DNA of 64,000 nt from Theobroma cacao (taxonomy: Eukaryota > Streptophyta > Magnoliopsida > Malvales > Malvaceae): the NCBI RefSeq assembly GCF_000208745.1, contig NC_030855.1, positions 17,768,291-17,832,290 on the forward strand, in the 5' to 3' direction. Below, piece by piece: positions 49,875 through 62,351 of the stretch (its first letter is position 1; every line of letters starts with the position of its first letter). Made by a program: the position numbers and the translations under genes. Below the pieces are notes generated by a model. That model worked only from the letters and a program-made list of their open reading frames with translations. It did no database searches and was not told the DNA's origin.

Positions 49875-49970
49875 AAGGAAGAGCATGGTGAAGACCAAAA
49901 ACAAACAAGTCTTGAAAACTCCGGAATTTGAAGGGTGATGAGTTGAGCACTTTACTCAAGAATGAATGAA

Positions 49971-50020
<50 letters not shown>

Positions 50021-50044
50021 TGTTTCAGATATGATAAGTTTGAN

Positions 50045-50088
<44 letters not shown>

Positions 50089-50884
50089 GTTTTCAGATAT
50101 GATAAGTTTGATGTATTTAGCGGAATTTTAAAAAAAGACAGATGATGGCATTGGAGACGTATCCAATTATTTAAGGTTGTCTGGTTTACCTCTCTCTTCT
50201 TTTTATCTTTTCTCCATTTCTGTATTTTCAGTACTGTGTAAATGAATTGGTTGCCGATTGCCAATCTCTCCCTCAAAAAGAAGAGCACGCCTGCCTTCAA
50301 AAAGTCTTTCTACTCAATCAGACAAACAAAAAATAAAAAGAGAGAGAGAGAGAAAAGCCTCTGATTAGTTGCAGTTGCAGTGAATCTAAAGCTTGGGTGA
50401 CAAATGTTAAAATGTGATGAGTGAGAACAAGCCCGCTTATCCCATCAATTCAAACTTTGCATTAGACTCATTCTGATTAGAGCAAATAAAGAATGACCCT
50501 GTTTCAGATATTTTCTTTTTGGGTAATGGATTACTCAGCATGGCTTTCACTTCCATGTTGCTTTCGCACCATTCCTTGATAATTATTTAGGACACCCGGT
50601 TTCTATGTGAACGATAAGATTTATCACAACAAAATTTAATTCAGACATAGAATCAATAGTGGATGATCAGTGAACTCTTCCGAAGATTACTAGATTGTGC
50701 TTTTGGATGACAAGTAAAAAAAAAAACATTGATAGTCACACCAGTAAATTACAATGGAAACACATCATAAGGTATGATCCTAAACATTTAACAAGAAAAT
50801 ATTCTCAACTGCTATGAGGAAAAGAAAAAATATGGACACGAGTGTCATCTAGTGAAGTTAAAACAGATCTGATCCTGGAAAATT
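49875..50884. other. intergenic region with duplicated AT/ATGT microsatellite
   Basis: The Aux/IAA 3' UTR is followed by two copies of an AT-run plus ATGT plus TTCAGATATGATAAGTTTGA block (49977-50043 and 50045-50111) separated by a single unknown base at 50044. No gene was seen. Confidence 0.6.
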
Positions 50885-53800
50885 TCAAGATTCTGGTTTC
50901 GAAATCTGCAGATACACCATCTGCGTATATCCATTAAATACAGATCTCTCAAGCCTGCCTAAACCGAGCCGCTGAAACAAGCCATACCGGCCATCTTCAA
51001 CAATAGGAGTAGGTGCCCGAGCAGGATCATAGCGAGTTTGATGGGTGAGGGATGGACCAGCCGCTGGTGGTAGCTCCCAATAGACATCAAGAATCGATTC
51101 AACAAACCTGCTATTTTGGAAATGTTCGCCATAAGAGATTGCAGTCTTATTGTGGTTAAAGTTATCCCGCATCTCCCCACTAACACCCCACCATGCTTCA
51201 TGTGGCCCACAAAGTTCATCTATATCCACAGCCTTCTCCCAGAATTTCTTTCTTTTCGATCTAATCCTGGCTTCATCACTGTCCCTAAAGCAGCTATGGC
51301 CACCTCCTGAATGAACAAAGCTCAATATTAGGTAAGACAAGAAAACAACCTCAAAAACCAATGATTCAAACATACTATATTTTATATATTAAAATTTACA
51401 CAAACTATTATCGCACTTAGGGAACTACAGAAGAACTCGAAATAGAGTTTTAAAGAGAAATACCAAGCCTCCGAAAATGAAATAATTCCTCAAGACACAA
51501 TGTGAAATCTTTTCTTTGTGCTGGCAAGAGATCATATTTATACACTATAAGTTAACACTTGCCCATCATCCAACTTCAAGCAACAACAAAAGGAAATAAA
51601 ATACAAGATACTAAGAGAAATAAAACCATATGAGAAATACCAGAACATTTGGTCTTATTACGCTTAAAAGTATAATCATAACATTTTAAGAGCCCAGTCT
51701 TTCACTTATGAACTGATACAACAAAAACTTCATTTAAGCTTTATTGAAATTTAACTAATCTCATTTCTGTTCATATATGCTTTTACTGGCATGAATTTCA
51801 ATAGTGATAAATTTGCAGGAAAAGCAAATAGAAAGACCAATCAAGACGTGATGGCCATGCAACAGCATTGAACCCTTCTAGTCTGCCAAACAAGAAATAC
51901 CAGAAGATTAGGTCTTGTTACTCTTAAAAGTATAATCGTAAACCAGTCTCTCTTACTAACCAAGTGATATGACAAAACCTTCATTTTAGCTTCATTTAAA
52001 TTTGACTAATCTCATTTCTGTTTATATATGTTATTACTCACATGAATTTCAATACTGATAAATTTGCAGGAAAAGCAAATAAAAGAACCAATCAAGACAT
52101 GATGGCCTTGCAACAGCATTGAACCCTTCAAGTCTGGACTGGTAATGTATGATATTCACTGCATAGCTAGACATCACAACTGTTGGTTAAGCAGCAGTTT
52201 ACAACACGGAGAAGATGAACAAAAAGGAATTCAACTAGAAATGATTACACACTTAGGAGGTAAAATGACAATAACGAGGGACAAAATCAAGAAAGCCAAT
52301 TCAACTTATTAGTCATGTGACAATGACAATGATGATTCTAAAGAATAATATGATTTATGAAGAAAATTGGTATTCCAACTTTTAGAACTCCTAATCAGAT
52401 ACCTACTGATGATCTTACAAAAGGTATGGCAGAATGAGGGAGGACAAGAATTGAAGTCAAGGATATACATAGCAGACAAAATGAGAGAAGATAAAAGTAG
52501 ATGCGGACCAGAGAAAGCAATATGAGAGGACACTCAGAAACTGAAAGGAATAAAAGAAGAGAAGATAAAAAGGGTGTGAGAACATGTACCTCTTATATAG
52601 AACTGGTCACATATCTGCCTCAATGAATAATGATCTCCGGTTCCAGTATCATAATTGTCTTCAAAAACAAGATGGTGGAAGCCAGCTTTCAATGCCTGCT
52701 TTAGCCTGTTCATGAAAAGCACAAAAAATTCAAAACCAAAAAAGGTAAAGTGCAAGACATTAAGTAGTCTTAAATCATCATAAACAAAATTTTAAACTTG
52801 TTAACCAATACTTAGATGCATTTAGTACCTTTTCAATTCATTTTGATGGTCATCAAAGAAGACAAGAACCCGGCTGAAATCAGAAATTCCATGATTTTTC
52901 AGCACCCTATCAAAATCAACACTTCCAAAATCCACAAAATCTTTTCCAGCAAAGTATGTGCAATTTCCATCAACATAAGCTGGCCCCTTTTTCAAATACT
53001 TCTCAGGATGCCGGGGTGTGAGTGAAATGATTGGTCTGTCAGGCATTGCTTGCCGCAGAACCCACGTTGAATGCCCCTTGAAAGCACCACTCTCAATCAT
53101 TATATCCGGTTTCAGCCACCGGGCAATGAACCAAAGCCCAAAGCTGTGGTCAAAACCCATTCCGTACATGTTGTTTTTGATTGGACGTGTTTCATATACT
53201 GGTACAAACTCCTCCAAGCCCTTGATTAAATCTTTGGATGTCCATTCAACTGTTTTTCCATGTTTCGATCTGCCTTTTGCCAAGGATATGATATGCATTA
53301 AATGGGCACAAACGTAAGAGTTAAGAGTTAAGATTAACATAAAATCAGTTGTTTAGCATGAAAAAAAAATTTAATAAAATCTGATCAAGTTTGGCATCAA
53401 ATAAATAAGTCCATCTTAAACACCATAAACTACTACAAAAACAATCCAAGGAGCATATCGCAAAGTTAAGAGGTCAAATATTATTAAATAGTCCAAATGG
53501 CCTAAATTTTGACATGGACAATAAAAACTCATACTATATAACAAATGACCAGGAGAAATTGAGGATTAGTTCTTGATCAATTGACATTGAACAACAAGCA
53601 ATAAAGAGGGTTGAGCATGGATTCATGGTTTCTTATGAACAAAATACAGATTTGAAGCCACGTAGGCAAATTCAAATTGATTGATTAACAAACTTAACTT
53701 AAATTAGAAAGAAAGGATTTGGATTTCAAATTTAATATAAATTGTACAATAAAGCACATACAAACATATGACCTTCATGATTATTTTCATACTCATGAAT

Positions 53801-54871
53801 TTATTAGCATCCCTATTTAGTGGCAAATTTGTGAATTTAAAATTCATCTTCTCATACCCTTTCAAATACATACATAGGAATATTGAATCTTAACTAAATT
53901 CTACATAGTGTATTCATTTCATCCTCACAATTTATATAACAAATACAAATCCAAATTCATGTTTCCAAACATGGCATAAACGTTTTAGCCAAATTTAGTG
54001 AAAAGATAAATCTGCTTGAAAATTAGTTCCCAAATAAAGTTGAAAAGTATCAACCCACTTTCTTTAACCGCTATCAAATACTATTATAGAGATAGTTGCA
54101 TGACCAATTATTCCAGAACTAAGCTTTAAAAAAAAGAATCAACTTTTATATTTATGCTCTAATAAATGCATTAAGTAAAATCAAAGATTTAATAGTACAT
54201 ACAAAATGGTAATTTATTTAATTGTATTCAAAAGGTTATTTCAACTAATTAATCATTATAGGAAAAGAATAAACATTTGATCTAATCACCATTAAGAATC
54301 TGAAAATCAAGAGCAGATAGTGATATGCATAGCTCAACAATGGAAAAATGAAGCTAAGCAAGGCAATTTATCATAATTGAGCAAGGAAGCGGCGCCGCAT
54401 TCAGCTGATGAGAATGAAGTAAACATAAAAACAAAGAAAGTTTCAGATCCGATCGAAAACTCCAATAAATCATAAAGCAAAACTTACACCAAGGAACGCC
54501 GAGGGATCCGAAATCGGAGTCGAGCCCATCGAGCCCGAAGAAACTAGCCCGCGAGATCGGGTCATAAGAGGAAACGCAAACGAAGGACCGAGAGTTGAGC
54601 ATCAAAGAGAAAAGCATAAAAAGGACGAAAAGAAGGCAAAGAGAGAGGCAGAGACACGGCGATTTCACGAGTCCCAAGCGAGAAATGTAATTAGTGGCCA
54701 AGAGATAGAGGTGTTGTTTCTTGGTTTTGGACTCGTCGGCGAGTAAGCTTGAGGACTCCAAGTCGGAAGAGACGGCGGTGGGGGCGGCGGTGGCGGGGAA
54801 GTCGAAGTCGGAGTGGGGCTGCGTGCGGCGGGAGGAGAGTGCTCGGTCCAGCATTTTGGTTGGGGTTTTGG

Positions 54872-54908
<37 letters not shown>

Positions 54909-54932
54909 GGATTGGGAGTGCCGAGTACTCAT
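50885..54932 (-). CDS. type II membrane protein with methyltransferase-like domain, function unknown
   Basis: Four minus-strand exons: 54932-54488, 53273-52829, 52705-52590 and 51306-50885. Phases join to give 475 residues. A cytosolic N-terminus has a Ser-His repeat (residues 7-20) and a serine-rich stretch. One membrane helix lies at about 91-112 (SPCLCLSLCLLFVLFMLFSL), with positive residues before it, so the rest is probably luminal (Golgi or ER). The soluble domain begins near 150. It contains MIESGAFKGHSTWVLRQAMP (207-226), resembling the glycine-rich loop of class I SAM-dependent methyltransferases, then VLVFFDDHQ (285-293) and FEDNYDTGTGDHYSLRQ. Family members I recall are plant proteins of unknown role, so the substrate is unknown. 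All exons have GT/AG borders. Confidence 0.88.
51632..52137. repeat. tandem duplication of about 255 bp within intron 3
   Basis: Copy 1 (51632-51891) and copy 2 (51892-52137) share long blocks such as AATTTGCAGGAAAAGCAAAT and CAACAGCATTGAACCCTTC in the same order, with scattered base changes and small indels. It lies in the intron between exons 3 and 4 and does not touch coding sequence. Confidence 0.85.
54872..54908. repeat. coding hexanucleotide repeat (Ser-His)
   Basis: A GAGAGT-type hexamer repeated about six times; on the minus strand it encodes the Ser-His run near the N-terminus of the membrane protein. Length variation would change the number of Ser-His pairs without shifting frame. 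Confidence 0.85.
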
Positions 54933-55802
54933 TTTTGGGAAGCGAAAACCTGGGGAAATGGTGGGGCTGCCTTGTTTAGTTTATTTCTTTATCTTTTCAT
55001 TGTCTATTTAATGGTTGATCTGATTTTACTAAATATTAAGTAATATATTTTTTAATACATTAAATTTATAATTTTAATCTTCAATTGCTAATTTAGCAAA
55101 ATATTGCTATTACAGAGAAATTTTAAATTAAATTTTTAAAAATGCTTTGAAATCATTATCCCTACTTCAAAACTTTTATTTTATTTTTTGGGTTCTATGG
55201 GCTATTGTACTAGGCCAAGGTGTATAACCCAAAATCCTTAATAAGTCCACAACAATTTATCTAATTATTCAAATCACATATTATAATATACACACTCATA
55301 TTCAATTTAGTTAGAGATAAATAAAATATTTTAATTAATGTATAGATAAATATGTTTTGTTTTCAAAAAAACGAATTCATTACAAAAAAAAAAATCAGCT
55401 CATTAACTTGTAAAATTAGAAACAATTAGAAAGCAACTCAAAAGTTCATGAAGTTGGAATGTGGTGAGAAGTGAAGTGTTAGAATGGTTGAATGATAAAA
55501 GTTAAGGATCTGGAGTGGTTTGGGAAATTATAGAAAGGAGTTAATGGCTCTCCAGAGTTATAGACGAGATTGCAGTTATACAATACAGTATCTGATTGGA
55601 CAAATCACCAGTACTATTCACTTTTTTACACCAGAAAGGTTGACCGTTCACTCCTTAGTCCATAGGATGTTTTACCACCAATCTTTTCTTTGCATTTAGG
55701 AAGGGAAGGGAAGGGAGAGACGACCCACCATAGCCACCAAGGTCCACATAAATCATTTACAAGCTCTTTCAATTGCAATATTGCATAGGAGAGAGAGAGA
55801 TC
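54933..55802. promoter_or_regulatory. shared intergenic space of divergent genes
   Basis: 870 bp separate the start codons of the minus-strand membrane-protein gene and the plus-strand WD40 gene, so both promoters lie here. A purine-rich leader (55700-55725) and a GA run (55791-55800) precede the WD40 start. No shared element was identified. Confidence 0.45.
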
Positions 55803-58454
55803 ATGGCCTCCCTGGACTCCCCCAACTCACCTCCAAACTCATCCTTTGCAATAAGGGAAACAACAACTCATCCCAAAACGAATGTGGCCTCAATATTAGA
55901 CCCAGCTCCCAACTCACCTCCAAACCCTTCTTTTGCAGTAAGAGAAAGTACAGCTCATAGCTTCTTGAGAAGCATCTCCACCAAAGAGGCCTCCTTCGCT
56001 GGCTTCCATTTCTCCCCGCCTCGTTACAGCACTCCAAGTCTCCACTCTACTTCTCCTCTGTCCTCACCTCTCCGCACGTTCAGCCCCAACCCTGCTTCCA
56101 ACCACACCATCAGCCTTGACGCTTCTTATAAATGCCTGTCTTCAGTCCTCAAAAAGGACGGTCAGATTCTATCCATAGCCATCTCGAATGGGATTGTTTA
56201 CACCGGCTCTGATACCAACTTAATACGTATATGGAAGCTGCCCGAGTTCTCAGAATGCGGAGTGCTTAAGACTAAGGCATGCACCGTTGTTGCAATAGCG
56301 GTGTCCCACGACAGGCTTTTCGCGGGCTATGGTGATACCAAGATTCGTGTGTGGCGAAGGACGTGGGATGGTACGTTGAAGCATGTCAAGTTGGCCACGA
56401 TTCCGAGGACCGGAGGCTATGTCCGGAGCTACATCGCCGGGAAAGATAAGATGGTATATAAATGTGTGCATTTATGACATTATCTGTTCTAGACTGTTGC
56501 CTGCTACGTGTCGTGTTTTGCTTGATGAAAAATATGGTTGAAAATGAGGGACAAGAGTTATAAACTCTGGAGATATCTTTATGACGGTGAGAGTGGGTCC
56601 CTTTTAGATTCAATTAAACTCAACGACTAAATTAATTTTAGGAATAAGGGCTTCACCTCATCCACTATAAGTTTACCCTGCTTATTCATGGAATTAATTT
56701 GGAGTCTAGTGCTGAAAAGTTCAACCATATTTTCTTTTTTTCAATCTTATCTTGCATTCCATTTTATACGGTGGATCAATTGGAGTCTCTAATGGATTGG
56801 AAAAGATATCTCCTTAATACTTATATATGTACAACAGCTCCCTAATGGTTAAATTGGTTGGAAAAGAATGAGGTTTATTATCCACCAAGTTCAATTTTTG
56901 AAGAACATTCAAATGTTTGATTCATTAGTTGATAGATGATCCTTTATTTAAAGAATAGAGTTTGGATCCTTTTATCAAATTTAAAAAAAAAAATATTCAG
57001 TTTTCCAAGAGGCTCATTGTTGAAGCATAAAACAACAAGGAGAAAAGAAAAAGACAGGAATGAAAAGGAATATCACTTCCCACCTTAGACACCGAATTAA
57101 TTATTGTCTTACACATATTGCTAATGTTCTTTATGACCATAAATGCACTAAACTCTGAAAATTATTGGTTAAGTTACAGAAAATAGTACTGTTGGAGTTA
57201 GGCATTTCAATTTCAATGTGTTAATAGCAGATGAAAAGGTTCAAATCAATGAAGGTAGCACAGCGACCTCTTTTCTATACCACAAACACAGACGTTACTC
57301 TCTCTCTCTCTCTAATTATATGTGCAGAGAGATCGGGTTGGAAAGATTGATGAGTAGCTGCTATGATGATTTCAACAGAACTTTTCCTTTTTTCCATAAA
57401 AAAGGAAATATGTATTGCATGAGAATTGAAGTGTCAGTTCTTGAAGTTCATTTTTTTCTCCTTTTTAGACTGTTTCATAGATTCAGCACTTGTGGATTCT
57501 CTCAGTAGTTAGTTATAATATTTACCTTAATTTTAAGATAAAATGTTACATGCTATGAATAGATGTATACATATATGAATTGTCTCTGACCCTTGGTGAC
57601 AGTGTTCACTTTAAATTTTAATTTGCCTCTCTCTTTTTTTCTTTTTACAATATAAATACCTAAGTTTGTGTTTCTCTGTTTATTGGAAATGTGACACTAA
57701 TTAATGTTGTTCAATAAATTAACAGATGAGGCATATGGGGCCAATAACATCACTAGCAGTCAACATATCCGATAACATACTATACTCAGCTTCTCTTGAT
57801 AAAACGGTGAAAGTTTGGAGAATATCAGATCTCAAGTGCATTGAGAACATCCCAGCCCACTCAGAACCAATCAATGCTATTGTTGTGGCTGATGATGGAA
57901 TACTCTACACAGCCTCTGATGATGCCACCATCAGAGTTTGGCGGCGCAATTTTTGTAGAGGGGAGTGGCCGCATTCACTCATGGTAACCCTACCCGCTAA
58001 ATGCTCACCTGTTAAAACTCTAACTCTAACTGGAGATGGGGGAGTGTTATATGGAGGGTGTACAGATGGCTACGTGCATTACTGGCTTAAGGGCTGGTTG
58101 TCAGGCCAATTGCGATATGGTGGTGCTCTCCAAGGTCACACTCATGCAGTAATGTGCCTGGCCACTGTGTCTAATTTTGTGATTAGTGGTTCAGCTGATT
58201 CATCTAGTAGAGTTTGGACTAGGGAACAAGATGGCCAACACGTATGTTTAGCAGTTTTGGTAGGCCACAGAGGACCTATCAGGTGTGTTACTGCTTTTTT
58301 GGGGCATTCAGGGGAGGAGGTTGAGGATGGTTGCACGATCTGCACTGGGAGTCTTGATGGAGTCCTAAAGGTATGGCGTGTAACACCTATGAAAAGTGCA
58401 AGTGGCCGCTTTGTGAAAAATGATTATTTTGAGTTGGAAGAAGAGGGAGTTTAA
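55803..58454 (+). CDS. JINGUBANG-like WD40 repeat protein
   Basis: Two exons, 55803-56453 and 57726-58454, joined in phase 0, give 459 residues starting MASLDSPNSPPNSS. The N-terminal 100 residues are proline/serine-rich and contain a repeated segment (NSPPNSSFAIRE and NSPPNPSFAVRE). About seven WD repeats follow: YTGSDTNLIRIWKLPEF, FAGYGDTKIRVWRRT, YSASLDKTVKVWRISDLKC, YTASDDATIRVWRRN, YGGCTDGYVHYW, SGSADSSSRVWTRE and CTGSLDGVLKVWRV, forming one beta-propeller. Layout and length match plant JINGUBANG-type proteins, one of which restrains pollen germination in Arabidopsis; a similar role here is not shown. The intron (1272 bp) splits repeat 2 from repeat 3. Confidence 0.92.
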
Positions 58455-59285
58455 GTAATTTGTCTTCCAAGTGTACAGTGTAGTTGTTAACTATAAGACT
58501 GCAGGAGTTATATATGTCTAGTTTATACCAGTAATGAAAATTTTGCAGTATACTAACAAGCATTAGTCTCTATATACATGTAAATGGCAGCTATTCTTTT
58601 GCTAAATAGATATTTAAAGCCAAAGATTTTCTAGCGGGGAACCTCGATGTTTCAGGTAAGTCTTCAGATTCCATTAGTGGCAGCCAACAAAGGCAAACAA
58701 TTAGTTTGATGTTTTTGCTGTGTATACAGTTATATTTATTTCTTTTTTTCAGTACAATGGTCAGGATGCCAGGAGGTGAGGGCATTGAATCCTGGTCCTG
58801 TATCTCCCCGCCCTCTAACGAGTGTATGCCCTTATCTCATGACATTGATTGCATGATGTGGCGCCATTCTTCTATTCTCTCCTTTTCATTTTCTTTTACC
58901 TTTGGGCAGATGGGAGGGAATTGACTGCTGCATTTTCTTTTCGTTCTTTCGTTTTTTTGGGGCTCTGGTTAATGGAGGAAAAACCTCCCAACTCCAGCAG
59001 GGGCCATGAAAGGCGAGCCCATGGACCAAAGGCTGTGGCTTTTGAACTACTAAAAATATATAGTTGACCTATGATTCTTAATTTGCTGCTACAAATGACA
59101 TGGAACAACACACCTGACTAAATGTATGTATGACAACTTGATGAGAACTGTATATGGAGTAATATTTTCCTCAATATAATCGGAAGATATGTTCCGTAAG
59201 CAGAACTAGCTAGTAAGTAGTAAATGACAGAATGTTAAGAGTTAAGATTGGGTGCTGCGCAGCTCACAATTAACGATGACCTTCT
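58455..59285. other. intergenic region after the WD40 gene
   Basis: It holds the presumed 3' UTR of the WD40 gene (its first 150 bp include an AATGAAA-type signal near 58532). The rest has short frames without recognisable motifs. Confidence 0.45.
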
Positions 59286-59582
59286 CTAGGTAAAATACAC
59301 AAACCTGGTTTCTGGCAATGCTCTCCTTAGGCAAACCCTATCAGCATGACTAGCATTTTGAGGTTGCATTTCCAAACCATCATTCAAACTCTCAACACCA
59401 TGACCATCCCCCCTCTTCAACAAGCGGTAAACAATGTAACAAAGTATACGCAAGCCGAAAAGAGTGGCTATAATCACCAAAGCTGACAGAAGATAGTCTT
59501 TCACCGAACGGGAGCGTTTGCATCCAAACACAACATCTCGACAAACCATTGCTAGCTCTAGGCATGCAAAAGGGTTGTGCAT
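59286..59582 (-). CDS. possible small single-pass membrane protein, 98 residues
   Basis: A continuous frame from an ATG at 59582 (MHNPFACLELAMVCRDVVFG) to a stop at 59286. Residues about 28-53 form a hydrophobic helix (SVKDYLLSALVIIATLFGLR then ILCYIVYRLL), with basic residues on both sides (CKRSRS before, KRGDGH after) and a polar C-terminal tail. No family was recognised. It stands alone between the WD40 and ASCC1-like genes. The amphipathic layout argues for a real protein, but a chance frame cannot be excluded. Confidence 0.42.
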   Translation of the reverse strand: MHNPFACLELAMVCRDVVFGCKRSRSVKDYLLSALVIIATLFGLRILCYIVYRLLKRGDGHGVESLNDGLEMQPQNASHADRVCLRRALPETRFVYFT

Positions 59583-62282
59583 GTTTGTAAGATACGGTAG
59601 AAAGAGTTATAATTGGGTGCCTTGATTATTGTAGAAGGTTTGTAGGTGCAGTCTATGGAGGTTACTTGGTGTATTCTTGCCTTCTATCCAGACTGTCTGA
59701 TCCCTTCTTTCTCAAGTATGGTATAGAAAATGTTGCAGGCCATCAAAAGAAGAAAAAGGAGAGGCTGCTTCTTTAGACAGATTCTTTAAGATTCGTTTTT
59801 CCTTTTTGATAAGCTGCTTTTGCTTTCATGGACAGGTTTCAATTAGCCCAAGTTCCTCAGCTTCATTACATTTCTCAAAAAGCTTTTTCCTGCTCCTTAA
59901 CCGTCTTTTAAATATTAATATTGGCAAAGTACTCAAATAAGGTTTTATTCTATTCAAAAAAATTTAATTAAGTCTTTATTTTTTAAAATTACATTTAATC
60001 AAAATTTTCTATCTTTATTTTAAATCAAATAAATGTCTATGATTAAAAATCAATTAATTAAAAATTACTTATTATTTTATATCATATGATAATAATGTGA
60101 TATATTAACATGTTATAATAAATAATAACGTGATATATTGATATAATATAATGACATAATTATATGATATTTTTCATTATTTACATCAATATTATGTGAG
60201 TTTAAACAATAAAAAGTTACATTTTTTACTAATGGTAACTAATCAATTATTAGTTATAAAAATACACGTAATAGAACAATAAAAACTTATTTAAACTGTT
60301 TAAAATAATTCAAAATTTTTTAAAATATTATAATTATTTTAGTTACCTTACCTATCAGAAAAGAAAAAAAACTAATCTTTTAAATCCGAAAAGGGTTAAA
60401 CACAAAAATTACATGGTCAAAAATTTTAAGAGGCAAAAAAAAAAAACTCTTTGTAGAAGTCAAACAAGTCAGATTAAAATGTGCAAAATAAATTCATAGA
60501 TATTATTAATTGATTATTCTAATGGTAGAAATTTTAATTATTATTTTTTTATTTGATCTTTTTGATTATTTACAAGAATAGTTCAAATCATTAAATTATT
60601 TTATAACATCTAAATTCAGAAAATATATTATTTTGGCCGAGAAATTCAAAAAAATTCCTAGAAAAATAAAAGGTAATAAGTTTTTATTTTCCATTTTGTT
60701 TTTAAGTATTATCCCTGCATATTTTTCCATTAACACGTGTTTTACACAAAACATTCAAACGTGTGCAAACAGAGAAGAAACCAAAAAAAAATCCGACTTG
60801 GTCAAGTTCGCAGGGAGAGCCGAAGAAGTAGAAACATACGAATGGTAGCTTGCAGGTCTCTCTTCAGGTACGCTTCTTTTACTTAACCCTCTGTTTGGTT
60901 GCTGAGAAACTTATAGAAACTAGGAAGGAAATGATAGCACTCAGTTAAAGACCACCACCGTTTTCACCATTTAAACTTTGTAAAACAAGAAAAGAAACCC
61001 TCCCCAAAAACACAAAAAAGAAGGGAACTTGCACAATGAAGTTGTTTGTATAAGGTTTCTTTCCCAAATAAAATAAAAAATAGAGTTGGGTTTTTTCTTG
61101 TTGCAAATAGTTGGATTCAAATTTTACTTTCTTTTATTTTTCTCTGTTGTCCTGTCTGTTACACAGTATATATAAATTTGTTGCAATTAAAGCAGTTGTT
61201 TAGTGTATTGGGAAGTTTGATTAAGTTTAAAGGATTTAAGAGAAACACCAATGAAGAAATGATTCATGAAGCTTTTAATTGCTGAAAAAGCTTTCTGTTT
61301 TTTTTTTTTTTTTCTTTTTGAAACAATATGTTAATTGAGTTGTTATTATCTCTGCAGAGTTGTCCGTTTGTTAAAGTTAACAAACACTTATGTCAAATTG
61401 AAGCCTTTCAATTACTTTCAGGTTCTGAACTCAAAGAATTTGTGTTAAGATTACCATGATTTCAAAGATTTCCTTTTTCCCTTAAGCATTGGTTAATTAT
61501 AACTTTTCATGCGATGAATTGCAATTAACTTAAGTAAGAACAGCCTTATTGCCAGCATTTAAATTTGATTACTACCCTTTGATTTTTCCATGCTGCCAAT
61601 ATGTTTACTTTGGCTGATATTTTGCAAATAAAAGATATTTATTATTGTGGTTTCCCTTGTGATTCCATCAGTGTAGGCATCTTTTGTGAGAAAACAAATC
61701 ATTTGTGTTTTTTGAAGTAACAATAACGAAGATACCTTATGTTATATTTTCTTATCTTTTTCTGAGATGTAAACTGTATCATGAACCTAGATGGAGCATT
61801 CGCTCAAAATGGTAACTTTGGTAGTTCATCAAGTTTTATGAGCAGGCTCTTTGAGATTTCCTTGTTTCAGCAGTGCGATTCTTCGCCTTTTTCCTTCCCT
61901 AGTATTTTAGGTTGATCTTTTGTGTTATCTGTTAATGATTATGAAGTCCTTTACTGCATTGAAAGAAATATTAAACTTCTGGTTCATAGAGGAATTCTGT
62001 ACTTGTCTTGTTGGGTTGAGAGTATTTATATTTGCAAAAGTAAAGAATTTGGAAGATATGTCACAGAATTTTATTTTTCCTGAAATTAGTGGTCTTATAC
62101 ACATTATGCCAATTGTAGTATTCATATTCTATAGAATAACCAGAAGGTGTCTGGATATAATTTGTTTTTTTTTCTAAATGCATCTAAATTTGAATAGACC
62201 ATAGATTTGCTAGAGGTGGAGAAGATGAAACTTGTACAAGGTTGTGGCCAGGTTGATTAATGTAATACCAATTCATTTACAG
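59583..62282. other. AT-rich region and upstream part of the ASCC1-like gene
   Basis: 59930-60620 is very AT-rich without genes. A likely first, untranslated exon of the next gene ends at 60867 (CTTCAG before GTACGC), followed by an intron of about 1.4 kb to the acceptor at 62281-62282. Confidence 0.4.
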
Positions 62283-62351
62283 GGGTACTATTCTTATCAT
62301 AGTTTGAGCCTTGATTTGAGGATAGGTGTGGCAAAAAAAAAGCTGGGTACC

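Noticed and set aside
59925..60320. Possible MITE with CAAATAAGGTTTTATTC-type ends
   Set aside because: The inverted match between about 59935 and 60290 is short and gapped in extremely AT-rich DNA, and no target duplication was seen.
60633..60848. 71-residue plus-strand frame before the ASCC1-like gene
   Set aside because: AT-rich and lysine-heavy, ending in the likely first UTR exon; no domain and no link to the downstream frame.
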